Shown piece by piece: positions 55,716 through 64,000 of a DNA stretch of 64,000 bases (its first letter is position 1; each line of letters begins with the position of its first letter). The stretch is from contig NZ_RZHG01000021.1 in NCBI RefSeq assembly GCF_003989795.1, positions 113,033 through 177,032 of the forward strand, given 5' to 3'. The translations under genes and the position numbers were made by a program. The DNA is from Vreelandella andesensis. GTDB taxonomy: Bacteria; Pseudomonadota; Gammaproteobacteria; Pseudomonadales; Halomonadaceae. The notes beneath the pieces were generated by a model, which worked only from the letters and a program-made list of their open reading frames with translations, searched no databases and had not been told where the DNA came from.

Positions 55716-56681
55716 ATGGCATTTTTCTCATTTTCAACTCGCCACTTTGCTCCCGGTGAACGTCTTGAAGCTGCCCAGGATATCTACAGCGCGATAGCCC
55801 AGGTGCAGCTTGATGCGCCTAAAAACCAGACGCCTCATGTCGAGACGCGTATCAGGCTATTACCGGGCGTATCAATTGCCAATGTCACCGCATCATCGCT
55901 GCATGCCGCACGCAAATCGCCTCAGGTTATCGACGGCAACGATGACATCACGTTCCTGATTCACCCTGGTGGCCAAGGCGGCTGGCTATCTCATCTGCAG
56001 GCACATGACACCCTGGCTTGCACGCCAGGCCGAGCGCGTATCGTACTTAATCATCAATCAGGCAGCGTTGATTTTCATGGCGAGCGGGTCAATTTTCTCA
56101 GCGTAGCGTTTTCACGCGCGCAGTTAGCGCCTTTTGTTAATGGTCTTGACCACTTGCCCAAAAGTTTGCTGCCACCTGGGGAACCTCTGCAACATCTCAC
56201 CCGCATCGCCCTGGCGCTTACCCAGCGCGCTGATGCCATGGATGAGTATTCATCTCTCCAGCTTAGCAGCCAGCTGATGGACTTGGCCTGCCTGGCACTG
56301 GGCGCTACCCATGATGCAAGCATTCGATCTCAGCAAGGCGGCTTGAGAGAGGCCCGTCTGAAAGCCATCAAGGCCGATATCAAGCTGCTGGCGCGCACCC
56401 CATTAAGCCTGAAGGACCTGGCGTTACGGCATCAGGTGTCGCCCAGTTATATTCGCGCGCTATTCAGTAATGAAGGCACCTCGTTTACCGACTATCTGCT
56501 TGAGCAACGCTTACAACTGGCGTTTGATGCACTGACAAACCGACAGCCATCACCACGATCCGTCAGCGATATTGCCTTTCACACCGGATTCAACCACCTC
56601 TCCTGGTTTTACCGCGCCTTCAAACAACGTTTTGGCGTTCCGCCTGGCGAGGCACGCAACATCATTCCGTCCCCTCGATAA
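55716..56681 (+). CDS. AraC-family transcriptional regulator
   Basis: A 321-residue regulator with an N-terminal AraC-binding-like domain (contains FLIHPGGQGGWLSHLQAHDTL) and a C-terminal double helix-turn-helix (LKDLALRHQVSPSYIRALFSNEGTSFTDYLLEQRL and VSDIAFHTGFNHLSWFYRAFKQRFGVPPGEAR). No adjacent catabolic genes indicate an inducer; the sulfur genes diverge from it and a giant adhesin gene follows. The 235 bp upstream have no gene and only the palindrome noted. Confidence 0.92.
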   Translation: MAFFSFSTRHFAPGERLEAAQDIYSAIAQVQLDAPKNQTPHVETRIRLLPGVSIANVTASSLHAARKSPQVIDGNDDITFLIHPGGQGGWLSHLQAHDTLACTPGRARIVLNHQSGSVDFHGERVNFLSVAFSRAQLAPFVNGLDHLPKSLLPPGEPLQHLTRIALALTQRADAMDEYSSLQLSSQLMDLACLALGATHDASIRSQQGGLREARLKAIKADIKLLARTPLSLKDLALRHQVSPSYIRALFSNEGTSFTDYLLEQRLQLAFDALTNRQPSPRSVSDIAFHTGFNHLSWFYRAFKQRFGVPPGEARNIIPSPR

Positions 56682-56691
56682 TTAACGCACG

Positions 56692-56719
56692 CGCAATTAA
56701 CTATTCGCAATTAACCATG
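56692..56719 (+). repeat. Two-copy 14-bp tandem repeat between araC and tpsA
   Basis: cgcaattaactatt (56692-56705) is followed by cgcaattaaccatg (56706-56719); a partial third copy (taattaacgcacg) precedes. Same type of array as elsewhere in this window. Confidence 0.6.
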
Positions 56720-56729
56720 CCCATGTAGC

Positions 56730-56754
56730 GCTGAGTGGAAGTCAGCCTTTTTTT
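56730..56754 (+). terminator. Possible terminator after the AraC gene
   Basis: A short GCTGA/TCAGC stem (56730-56734 with 56742-56746) is followed by seven T. The stem is only 5 bp, so this is tentative. Confidence 0.4.
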
Positions 56755-56800
56755 CATAGGTCACACTGTTTAACAAACCGCTATTCGCAAGGGGTATGCC

Positions 56801-59800
56801 ATGAACCGGATATTTCGCACCGTTTGGAACGCCGCCAAGGGCCGTTGGCAAGTTGCTTCTGAGGCTGCAAAAAGCCGGAGTAAGCGCGTCACGCGTCGAT
56901 CACGGTCTGTGGGCACGGTGGCTTCCCTGGCCACTGGTAGCTTGCTATTGCTGCCTCTTAGCGCCTTGGGCGGGGGCTTGCCTTCAGGCGGTGAAATACG
57001 CGCTGGTAGCGGCACTATTGAGCAGTCCGGCAATACCATGCGGATCAACCAGACCACCGACCGTATGGCCATGGACTGGGATGACTTTTCCGTGGAGGAA
57101 GGCCATCGCGTTGACTTTAACCAGCCCAGCCGTGACGCGGCGGCACTTAACCGCGTGACAGGCGATCAGATCTCGCAGATTCGCGGTGCGATTAACGCCA
57201 ATGGCCAAGTCTTTCTGGTCAACCCCAATGGCGTGGTATTTGGCGACACTGCCCAGGTGGATGTAGGCGGGCTCGTCGCATCGACGCTGGATATCAGCCC
57301 GGAAGACTTTATGGCGGGCGACTTCACCTTTGAAGGCGGCAGCAGTAACGCCATCATCAACCAGGGCAATATTCGTACCGCAGAGGATGGCTACGTTGCC
57401 CTAATTGCCACCGAAATTATCAACCGTGGCAACATTGAAGCCCCGCGTGGTGATGTGATGATGGGCGCAGGCAGCCGGGTAACCCTGGATATGGGTGGCC
57501 CCATCAAAATCGAGGTCGAAGAAGCGCTGCTGGACACCTACATCGAACAAGGCGGTGCCATCAAGGCAGATGGCGGGCGTGTCTACCTGACTGCCAAGGC
57601 CGCAGGCGACCTCGCCGCCAGCGTGATCAACCACACCGGCGTGACCCAAGCCAGAACCCTCGCTGAAAACGAGCAGGGTGAAATCTGGCTGATGGGCGAC
57701 ATGGACAGCGGCGAAACCCAGGTAGCAGGCACGCTGGATGCATCCGCGCCCTCTTCTCTCAACCCTGAAGGCGGCGACGGCGGTTTTGTGGAAACCAGCG
57801 CGGCCAAGGTCAGCATTATGGACGAAGCCACCGTCACCACCCGCGCCGATAACGGCGAGACCGGTGAATGGCTGATTGATCCGCAGGATTACACTATTGC
57901 CGCGGAAGGCGGCGACATGACCGGGAGCGATCTTTCCAGCAACCTCGCCGATAACAACGTCACGATCGAAAGCGTTGATGGCGGAGAAGACGGCAATGGC
58001 GATATCTTCGTTAATGACGAAGTCACCTGGAGCAGCGACAACACTCTTACGCTCGATGCCCAGCAGGATATCGAGATAAATGCGGCTATTACCGCTACTG
58101 GTGATAATGCCGGACTGGAACTCAACTTCGGCGGCAGCGATTACTACGTCAACGCACCGGTTACCCTGAGTGGCACCAATGCCAGCCTGAGCATTAATAG
58201 CAACGCTTACACCCTGATCCACAGTATGGAAGAGCTGGGTGATATCGACACGGCAACCGGCGGAGGTCACCGCTACGCTTTGGCAAAAGATCTGGATGCC
58301 AGCGGCAACACCTATGACGATGCGCTGATTGACACCTTCTCAGGCACCTTTTCGGGGTTGGGGCATGAGATTCGCAACCTGACCATCGACACAACGAGCA
58401 ATGAATCTGGTCTTTTTGCATCTATAGATAGTAGTGGTGTGGTCCGCGATATCGGCCTGATAACAGGGAGTGTGGCGAGTACAGACAGCGTCGTCGGGGC
58501 ACTGGCTGGAGAGAATAAGGGTCTGGTGAACAATGCCTATGCCTCGGTTATGGTCGAAGGCCAATCTGATGTTGGCGGATTAATCGGACGAAACAACGGG
58601 GTTATCCAAAATTCGCATGCAACTGGTAATGTCGAAGGCTCTGTCTCCAGGGTCGGCGGGCTGGTCGGTGATAACAACGGGGGTAGTATCAGTAATGCCT
58701 ATGCCATGGGAAGCGTGGCCGGCAGATCGTCAACCGGAGGGCTGGTTGGTTCTAATGGTTTTAACGCAAGTATCACCAATGCTTATGCTACCGGTGACGT
58801 CAACGGTTCTGAAAACAATATCGGTGGGCTAGTAGGCACTAATAAAAACCAAATTTTAAATGCTTACGCTACAGGCAAAGTGGTGGGCACATCCCGAGTC
58901 GGCGGTCTGGTGGGCGCTAATAACTATGACGGGAGTGTTGATCACAGTTTTTACACCACCACCGATACCAACGGCGACGCCATTGATAATGACTACACCA
59001 GCGACGTTGGCAGCGGTAAAACCCTCGTCGAGATGCGACAAGGCTCCACCTTTACCGATGCCGGCTGGGATGAAAACATCTGGTCGTTTGGGGCAGGGGC
59101 AGACTCCGCCGGCTACGGCGTTTCACATCCCTATTTAACCAATGTCACCCGCGATGAAGATATCCCCGATCAAACCCTGCTGTTTGACGGCGGCTTTGGC
59201 ACGGAAGACGAACCCTTCACCCTCACCGACTGGCAGCAGTTGCAGAACATCAATCACAATACAGACGTGTTATCTGGTGGGTACTACTACGCGCTGAAAA
59301 ATGACCTGGACACCAACACCAGCGGCTATGCCGGGCTGGCCAGCGCCTCAGCTAATAGTGGTGAAGGTTGGGAGCCAATTGGTATTGATTTTGATAACAG
59401 CTTCATTGGTACCTTTGATGGTCTTGGCCACTCGGTTTCGAGTCTTAACATTAATCGGCCAGATGAATCGTATGCGGGACTTTTCGGGTATGTAAGTAAC
59501 AATTCTGAAACGCCCACGACGACTATAAAAAATATTGGAGTAATGAATGCAAAAATAACCGGCGATAGGGTCGGTGGCTTAGTTGGTTCTGCTGAATATT
59601 CAAATTTTGAAAATATCGCTATTAGCAATATAGAAATAAATGCTGATGAATTTTCAGGCGGTTTAATAGGTTACCTTTGGAATGACGATGGCAGGTACAA
59701 TTGGAATTCCAATGACATATCGATTAAATCCACTTATTCCTCAGGCAATATAAATGCAACTAACGGTTATGCTGGTGGCTTGATTGGCGAAGCCTATTCA

Positions 59801-62800
59801 GAAGATGGGTTGCGAATACACATAGCGGACAGCTACAGCTCGGCTCAGGTCAACGGTAATAATGCTCTAGGCGGCCTCCTTGGTAGCGCGGAAGCGGTAA
59901 CGATCAAAAATTCTTACGCTTCTGGTGCAGTGAATGGAACTGGAGACAACCTGGGCGGACTGGTAGGACGCGCCTATCAAAGTGGCGATGATGTATCAAT
60001 ACTCAACAGCTTCTGGGATGTCGAGACCTCCGGCATCGGTTCGGCAGGCGATGTGATTAACGGCGCCACAGGCCTGACCTCCGCCGAAATGCAGCAAGCG
60101 GCCATTTTTGCCGACGCCGGATGGGATGAAACCATCTGGTCGTTGGGCGGCAATAATATCGCAGGCTATGCAGCTTTCAGGCCATACCTTACCAATGTGA
60201 CTGCCGACGCGGACATCCCCGATCAAAACCTGTTGTTTGACGATGGCTTTGGCACGGAAGACGAACCCTTCACCCTCACCGACTGGCAGCAGTTGCAGAA
60301 CATCAATCACAACACAGACGTGTTATCCGGTGGGTACTACTACGCGCTGAAAAATGACCTGGACACTAACACCAGCGGCTATAACGAGCTAGCCAGTGCC
60401 ACAGCGAATGAAAATAAAGGCTGGGAGCCGATAGGTACTTTCAACAACCGCTTCAACCGCTTTGCAGGCACGTTCGATGGACTTGGTCATACGTTATCAG
60501 ATATGCACATTAACCGGCCTACTGAAGATTTTGTGGGACTTTTTGGCGCGGTAAGTAATAATTCAAACACTCCCACCACGGTCATCAAAAACATCGGGGT
60601 ATCTGATGCAACAGTGACAGGTAAGGAATATGTTGGTGGCTTGGCCGGTTATGCTGGATTTTCGGATTTCGAAAAAATATCTATTAACGATATAACACTG
60701 AATGCGGAAGAATATGCAGGCGGTGCAATCGGCTATCTTTTTAATGATGTTGATGAGTGGAGCTCTGACATATCAATTAAATCCTCTTATTCTTCAGGTA
60801 CAATAAACAGCACTACTGGTAAAGTCGGTGGCCTGATTGGTGAGGCCTATTCGTGGTTAGGAGGCGGAGATTTTGTTTATATAAATGTAGAAGACAGTTA
60901 CAGCACGGCTAGTGTCAGTGGCGACACCAATGTTGCCGGCCTTGTCGCTTACGTGAATGCCGTTAACATCAGCAATTCTTACGCGGCCGGAGCTGTAAGT
61001 AGTGTAGACGAAGACGGCGTGGGTGGATTAGTAGCTCGTGACTACGATGAAGGAGGTTCACCGGTCTCGATAACCAACAGCTTCTGGGATGTTGGAACCA
61101 CCGGCATCGGCTCAGCGGGTGACGACAACTTCGGTGCTACTGGCCTGACCTCTGCAGAAATGCAGCAAGCGGCCATTTTTGCCGACGCGGGTTGGGATGA
61201 GTCCATCTGGTCATTAGGCGGTGCGCGCACCGCTGGGTACGGGGTGTTCCAGCCATATCTGGCAAACGTTACCCGTGATGCCGATATCCCTGATCAATCA
61301 CCATTGTTTGACGACGGCTTTGGCACGGAAGACGAGCCTTTCACTCTCACTAGCTGGCAACAGCTGCAAAACATCAACTTTAATGACGATGTATTGACCG
61401 GCGGGCACCACTTCGCGCTGGTGAGCTCCCTGGACGCCGGTAGCGAAGGCTATACCGACCTTGCCAGTGCTTCGGCCAATGGCGGTGAAGGCTGGAAACC
61501 GATTGGCGGCGCAAGCTCAGACGGTCAGTTTGAGTTTGATGGTGGAAATCTTAGTATTGGCGACCTGACGATAGCGAATGACCGCTACAACCTTGGGCTC
61601 TTTGGATCCACCACCGGCGCCTCAATCAGTAACCTGACCCTGCATAACCCTGCTGTGAGCACCACTGGTTTTTCTTACGGCGTGGGTGCGTTGGCTGGGC
61701 GTATCCACAGCACCACGGTGGATAACGTGACGGTCAGTGGCGACCAAGCAAATGTCGCTGGTTATTTCGAAACAGGCGGACTGGTTGGTTCGGCCAACAT
61801 GTCCTACATCGATAACAGCACCTCCGCTGCCATCGTGACCGGTGACCCGGCTTCCTTAAATACTGGCGGGCTGATTGGCTTCAACTATCAGACACAGATC
61901 GAAGACAGCTCGGCCAGTGGCGCAGTCAGTGGTAACGCGCATGTGGGTGGACTGGTAGGCCGTAATACCAGTGGCAGCCTTATTCGCAACTCACAGGCCA
62001 CTGGAAACGTCACGATTCCTGATACTGCCAGTGAAGTGACACGCGGTTACGCAGGCGGCTTTGTGGGCCGAAACCAGGGCACTGTTGAAAACGCCTCAGC
62101 CAGCGGTGATGTAACCGGGCTTGTTGGCGACGATTTTGCCAGTGACAACCTCCTCGGCATAGGCAGTTTCGTCGGTGACAACTCGGGCACGCTGGACAAT
62201 GTGGATGCCAGTGGCACGGTCACCGTGACGGACGCCACGGGCAATGAAACAGTCGTTGCCGACGGTCTTCTGGGGCGCAATTCCGGCCTGCTGGCGAACG
62301 GCCTGGCGGTCTACAGCAACACCGCGCACTGGCTGCAGAACGATGCATCATTCCTGGTCACGGCTCAGCCTGTGAGTGACACCGAGATTGCCGCTGATGA
62401 CGTTCGCGAGCGACTGGATTCGGGAATAAACGTGGCCATCGCTACCACCGGCACTGGCCGCGGTATCAGTGCTCAAGACCCGGTGAATCTCGGTAACGCT
62501 GACCAGCACTCGGCTTCCCTGAGTCTGGATACGGCGGGCAGCATTACTCTGGAGAGCACTCAGGCCTTGCGACTGGGTGAGACAAGCGCTGTCGATGCCA
62601 TCGAAATCGCGACTGCGAACGATAATCTGCATCTGGCAGGTAACATCAGCACGGCGGATACCTCGGATCAGGCGCTGTTACTGGCCGCTGGCAGAAGCGA
62701 AGATGCCGGCAGCGCGACCGGCGGCGATATTGTTTATACCAGCGGCGACCTCATTACCGGCGCTGGCGGTCGAACCATGCTCTACACCGGGAGCCTGGCC

Positions 62801-64000
62801 GGCAGTGAAGACATTGCAGACCTGATCGCCACCGGGGACTTCCGCTACAACAGCAATGAAACCAACAGCAACTTTACGGCGGCGCTGGATGGAACGCGCC
62901 ATCTGATCTACCGTGAACAGCCTGAAATTCTGGTCAGTGCACAGGATGTGGCCATTACCTATGGCGATGCTATGCCCGCTAGTTACACCGAGGGCAACCG
63001 CCGTGGTTTCGTCAACGGCGATGATGCCAGTATTCTCGATGGCACCGTCACCTGGTCATTCGCCGCTGATCTCTCAGGCGCGGGTGTCCAGGTTGCGGGC
63101 ACTCACAACATTGATTACTTCGCCGGTTTAACCAACGCTTTGGGCTATGCCATCGCAAACGATAGCGCTCAACCTGGTGAACTGACCGTTGACACACTGA
63201 CACTGACCGCTACCGACATCGCAGCAGGAGGCTCGGTATACGGCGATACGTTAGCGCCGGGAGACGTAAACCTGAGTGGTGCGCTGACGGGCGATGACGT
63301 GGAGTCAGTGGCAGAGCTGGTGAATCCAGCGCTCAGCAGTTCAGGCAATATGAATGTCGGAACCTACGATCAGCAAGCAGGCACCGACAACATCAGCGGT
63401 TCAGACGCCGGCAACTACACGCTGGATTCGTTTACCAAAGCCGACAGCTATGTAGTTGATCCAAGAGCGATCACTGTAGCGGCGGACAACATCGCCAAGA
63501 TTTACGGCGAGAATGACCCAACCCTCACCTGGCAGGTTACCGACGGCAACCTGGTCGGCGACGACAGCCTCGCAGGCGACCTGAATCGCGAGACCGGGAA
63601 AAACGTCGGTAACTACGATATCAGCGCGGCGTATTTGGAAAACGGCAACTATATGATCACCGCCGTAAACGGCGAGCTGACCATTGATCCGCGCCCCATC
63701 ACTGTCAGCGCCGACGATCAGCAGAAAACTTACGGCAACGCTGACCCGGCCCTCACCTGGCAGGTCACTGACGGCAACCTCGTCGGCAATGACAACCTCG
63801 CAGGCGACCTGAATCGCGAGGCTGGTAATGACGTGGGTAACTACGACATCAGCCCGGCGGACCTGGAAAACGGCAACTATGTGATCACCGCTATCGATGG
63901 CAAGCTGACCATTGATCCGCGCCCCATCACCGTCACTGCCGACGATCAGCAGAAAACTTACGGCAACGCTGACCCGGCCCTCACCTGGCAGGTCACTGAC
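56801..64000 (+). CDS. Two-partner-secretion exoprotein (TpsA, filamentous haemagglutinin-like), 3' truncated by window end
   Basis: The frame is open without a stop for 2400 codons from ATG 56801 (AAGGGG upstream) to the window end. Residues 1-30 form an extended signal peptide region (MNRIFRTVWNAAKGRWQVASE), followed by the signal hydrophobic core. The TPS secretion domain has the NPNGV motif at residue 141. From about residue 590 to 1825 there are some twenty GLUG motifs of the form GGLVGxN, in four larger blocks each containing FAGTFDGLGH-like and SAEMQQAAIFADAGWDE-like parts. MBG-type repeats follow from about 2040. It should be a secreted surface adhesin. Its TpsB transporter gene is not in the window and may lie downstream. 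Confidence 0.93.
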   Translation, partial: MNRIFRTVWNAAKGRWQVASEAAKSRSKRVTRRSRSVGTVASLATGSLLLLPLSALGGGLPSGGEIRAGSGTIEQSGNTMRINQTTDRMAMDWDDFSVEEGHRVDFNQPSRDAAALNRVTGDQISQIRGAINANGQVFLVNPNGVVFGDTAQVDVGGLVASTLDISPEDFMAGDFTFEGGSSNAIINQGNIRTAEDGYVALIATEIINRGNIEAPRGDVMMGAGSRVTLDMGGPIKIEVEEALLDTYIEQGGAIKADGGRVYLTAKAAGDLAASVINHTGVTQARTLAENEQGEIWLMGDMDSGETQVAGTLDASAPSSLNPEGGDGGFVETSAAKVSIMDEATVTTRADNGETGEWLIDPQDYTIAAEGGDMTGSDLSSNLADNNVTIESVDGGEDGNGDIFVNDEVTWSSDNTLTLDAQQDIEINAAITATGDNAGLELNFGGSDYYVNAPVTLSGTNASLSINSNAYTLIHSMEELGDIDTATGGGHRYALAKDLDASGNTYDDALIDTFSGTFSGLGHEIRNLTIDTTSNESGLFASIDSSGVVRDIGLITGSVASTDSVVGALAGENKGLVNNAYASVMVEGQSDVGGLIGRNNGVIQNSHATGNVEGSVSRVGGLVGDNNGGSISNAYAMGSVAGRSSTGGLVGSNGFNASITNAYATGDVNGSENNIGGLVGTNKNQILNAYATGKVVGTSRVGGLVGANNYDGSVDHSFYTTTDTNGDAIDNDYTSDVGSGKTLVEMRQGSTFTDAGWDENIWSFGAGADSAGYGVSHPYLTNVTRDEDIPDQTLLFDGGFGTEDEPFTLTDWQQLQNINHNTDVLSGGYYYALKNDLDTNTSGYAGLASASANSGEGWEPIGIDFDNSFIGTFDGLGHSVSSLNINRPDESYAGLFGYVSNNSETPTTTIKNIGVMNAKITGDRVGGLVGSAEYSNFENIAISNIEINADEFSGGLIGYLWNDDGRYNWNSNDISIKSTYSSGNINATNGYAGGLIGEAYSEDGLRIHIADSYSSAQVNGNNALGGLLGSAEAVTIKNSYASGAVNGTGDNLGGLVGRAYQSGDDVSILNSFWDVETSGIGSAGDVINGATGLTSAEMQQAAIFADAGWDETIWSLGGNNIAGYAAFRPYLTNVTADADIPDQNLLFDDGFGTEDEPFTLTDWQQLQNINHNTDVLSGGYYYALKNDLDTNTSGYNELASATANENKGWEPIGTFNNRFNRFAGTFDGLGHTLSDMHINRPTEDFVGLFGAVSNNSNTPTTVIKNIGVSDATVTGKEYVGGLAGYAGFSDFEKISINDITLNAEEYAGGAIGYLFNDVDEWSSDISIKSSYSSGTINSTTGKVGGLIGEAYSWLGGGDFVYINVEDSYSTASVSGDTNVAGLVAYVNAVNISNSYAAGAVSSVDEDGVGGLVARDYDEGGSPVSITNSFWDVGTTGIGSAGDDNFGATGLTSAEMQQAAIFADAGWDESIWSLGGARTAGYGVFQPYLANVTRDADIPDQSPLFDDGFGTEDEPFTLTSWQQLQNINFNDDVLTGGHHFALVSSLDAGSEGYTDLASASANGGEGWKPIGGASSDGQFEFDGGNLSIGDLTIANDRYNLGLFGSTTGASISNLTLHNPAVSTTGFSYGVGALAGRIHSTTVDNVTVSGDQANVAGYFETGGLVGSANMSYIDNSTSAAIVTGDPASLNTGGLIGFNYQTQIEDSSASGAVSGNAHVGGLVGRNTSGSLIRNSQATGNVTIPDTASEVTRGYAGGFVGRNQGTVENASASGDVTGLVGDDFASDNLLGIGSFVGDNSGTLDNVDASGTVTVTDATGNETVVADGLLGRNSGLLANGLAVYSNTAHWLQNDASFLVTAQPVSDTEIAADDVRERLDSGINVAIATTGTGRGISAQDPVNLGNADQHSASLSLDTAGSITLESTQALRLGETSAVDAIEIATANDNLHLAGNISTADTSDQALLLAAGRSEDAGSATGGDIVYTSGDLITGAGGRTMLYTGSLAGSEDIADLIATGDFRYNSNETNSNFTAALDGTRHLIYREQPEILVSAQDVAITYGDAMPASYTEGNRRGFVNGDDASILDGTVTWSFAADLSGAGVQVAGTHNIDYFAGLTNALGYAIANDSAQPGELTVDTLTLTATDIAAGGSVYGDTLAPGDVNLSGALTGDDVESVAELVNPALSSSGNMNVGTYDQQAGTDNISGSDAGNYTLDSFTKADSYVVDPRAITVAADNIAKIYGENDPTLTWQVTDGNLVGDDSLAGDLNRETGKNVGNYDISAAYLENGNYMITAVNGELTIDPRPITVSADDQQKTYGNADPALTWQVTDGNLVGNDNLAGDLNREAGNDVGNYDISPADLENGNYVITAIDGKLTIDPRPITVTADDQQKTYGNADPALTWQVTD
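59192..60381 (+). repeat. Near-identical ~135-bp copies inside tpsA, spaced 1053 bp
   Basis: The segment starting ggctttggcacggaagacga at 59192 recurs at 60245 with only a few changes over about 135 bp. A diverged third copy starts at 61316 (1071 bp further). Offsets are multiples of three, so the frame is kept. They mark tandem ~350-residue GLUG blocks. Confidence 0.85.
63458..64000 (+). repeat. 228-bp (76-residue) MBG-domain tandem repeats at the end of tpsA
   Basis: Units begin at 63458, 63686 and 63914 (truncated), each coding for DPRxITV...YGxxDPxLTWQVTDGNLVG and ending ENGNYxITA. The second and third are nearly identical in DNA. Two more diverged MBG-like units lie upstream from about 62926. 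Confidence 0.88.

Noticed and set aside
57401..58270. 289-codon minus-strand ORF inside the adhesin gene
   Set aside because: It is antisense to the TPS domain, has no recognisable motif, and arises from the GC-rich repetitive coding strand, as do the other minus-strand ORFs at 60000-62900.
56853..63131. Short plus-strand ORFs in the adhesin region, suggesting a broken gene
   Set aside because: The frame from ATG 56801 translates without a stop to the window end, and the short ORFs are in other frames.

Overview
The window looks like a chromosome segment of a moderately halophilic gammaproteobacterium of the Halomonas/Vreelandella group. The evidence is the Pseudomonas-like core synteny (secDF-suhB-trmJ-cysE-isc-ndk-rlmN-pilF-rodZ-ispG-hisS-yfgM-bamB-der), a trkA-trkH pair, a photoactive yellow protein (PYP) cluster of the Halorhodospira type, and moderate GC judged by eye. 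The genus call is inference. No rRNA, tRNA or CRISPR array was recognised, and no stretch over 300 bases lacks a gene.

Region 1 (1-16900) is housekeeping: a truncated secD with secF; suhB, whose metal ligands are lost; trmJ; cysE; a shortened isc operon (iscR-iscS-iscA, with no iscU, hscBA, fdx or iscX); ndk; rlmN; pilF; rodZ; ispG; hisS; yfgM; bamB; der. Region 2 (16900-34320) holds a DUF815 ATPase, an M48 lipoprotein peptidase, a minus-strand run (LysM-less envelope protein, dprA, tsaC, hemF, aroE), def-fmt-rsmB, dodecin, trkA-trkH, a TraB-family protein, an EamA transporter, a DTW-domain tRNA modification enzyme, and bioB behind a likely BirA operator.

Region 3 (34340-42980) is the most distinctive. 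It has a zinc-less sirtuin, aceK, a complete IS607-type element placed directly upstream of the aceK ribosome binding site, and a compact pyp - p-coumarate:CoA ligase - tyrosine ammonia-lyase operon. That operon could make both the blue-light receptor and its chromophore from tyrosine. A palindrome overlaps its likely promoter, and a terminator-like hairpin separates pyp from the two chromophore genes. A CIA30-family gene lies upstream.

Region 4 (43080-50545) is a shell-free ethanolamine catabolic set (eutB-eutC-eat with a divergent EutR-like regulator), a methyltransferase, a TIGR03643 protein and a COG0523 zinc metallochaperone GTPase with a near-consensus Zur box. Region 5 (50550-56700) has a two-pore-helix-type ion channel, recQ, a SulP anion transporter, a TIGR01244 sulfur transferase and an AraC regulator. 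Region 6 (56801-64000) is one uninterrupted coding sequence of at least 2400 codons for a two-partner-secretion exoprotein with an ESPR signal, a TPS domain, many GLUG motifs and MBG repeats. It runs off the end of the window.

A recurring oddity is a set of short intergenic tandem repeats with a unit of 14-15 bp. Each has a different sequence, and each sits between co-oriented genes (secD/secF, rlmN/pilF, the envelope gene/dprA, eutC/eat, eutR/methyltransferase, araC/tpsA).
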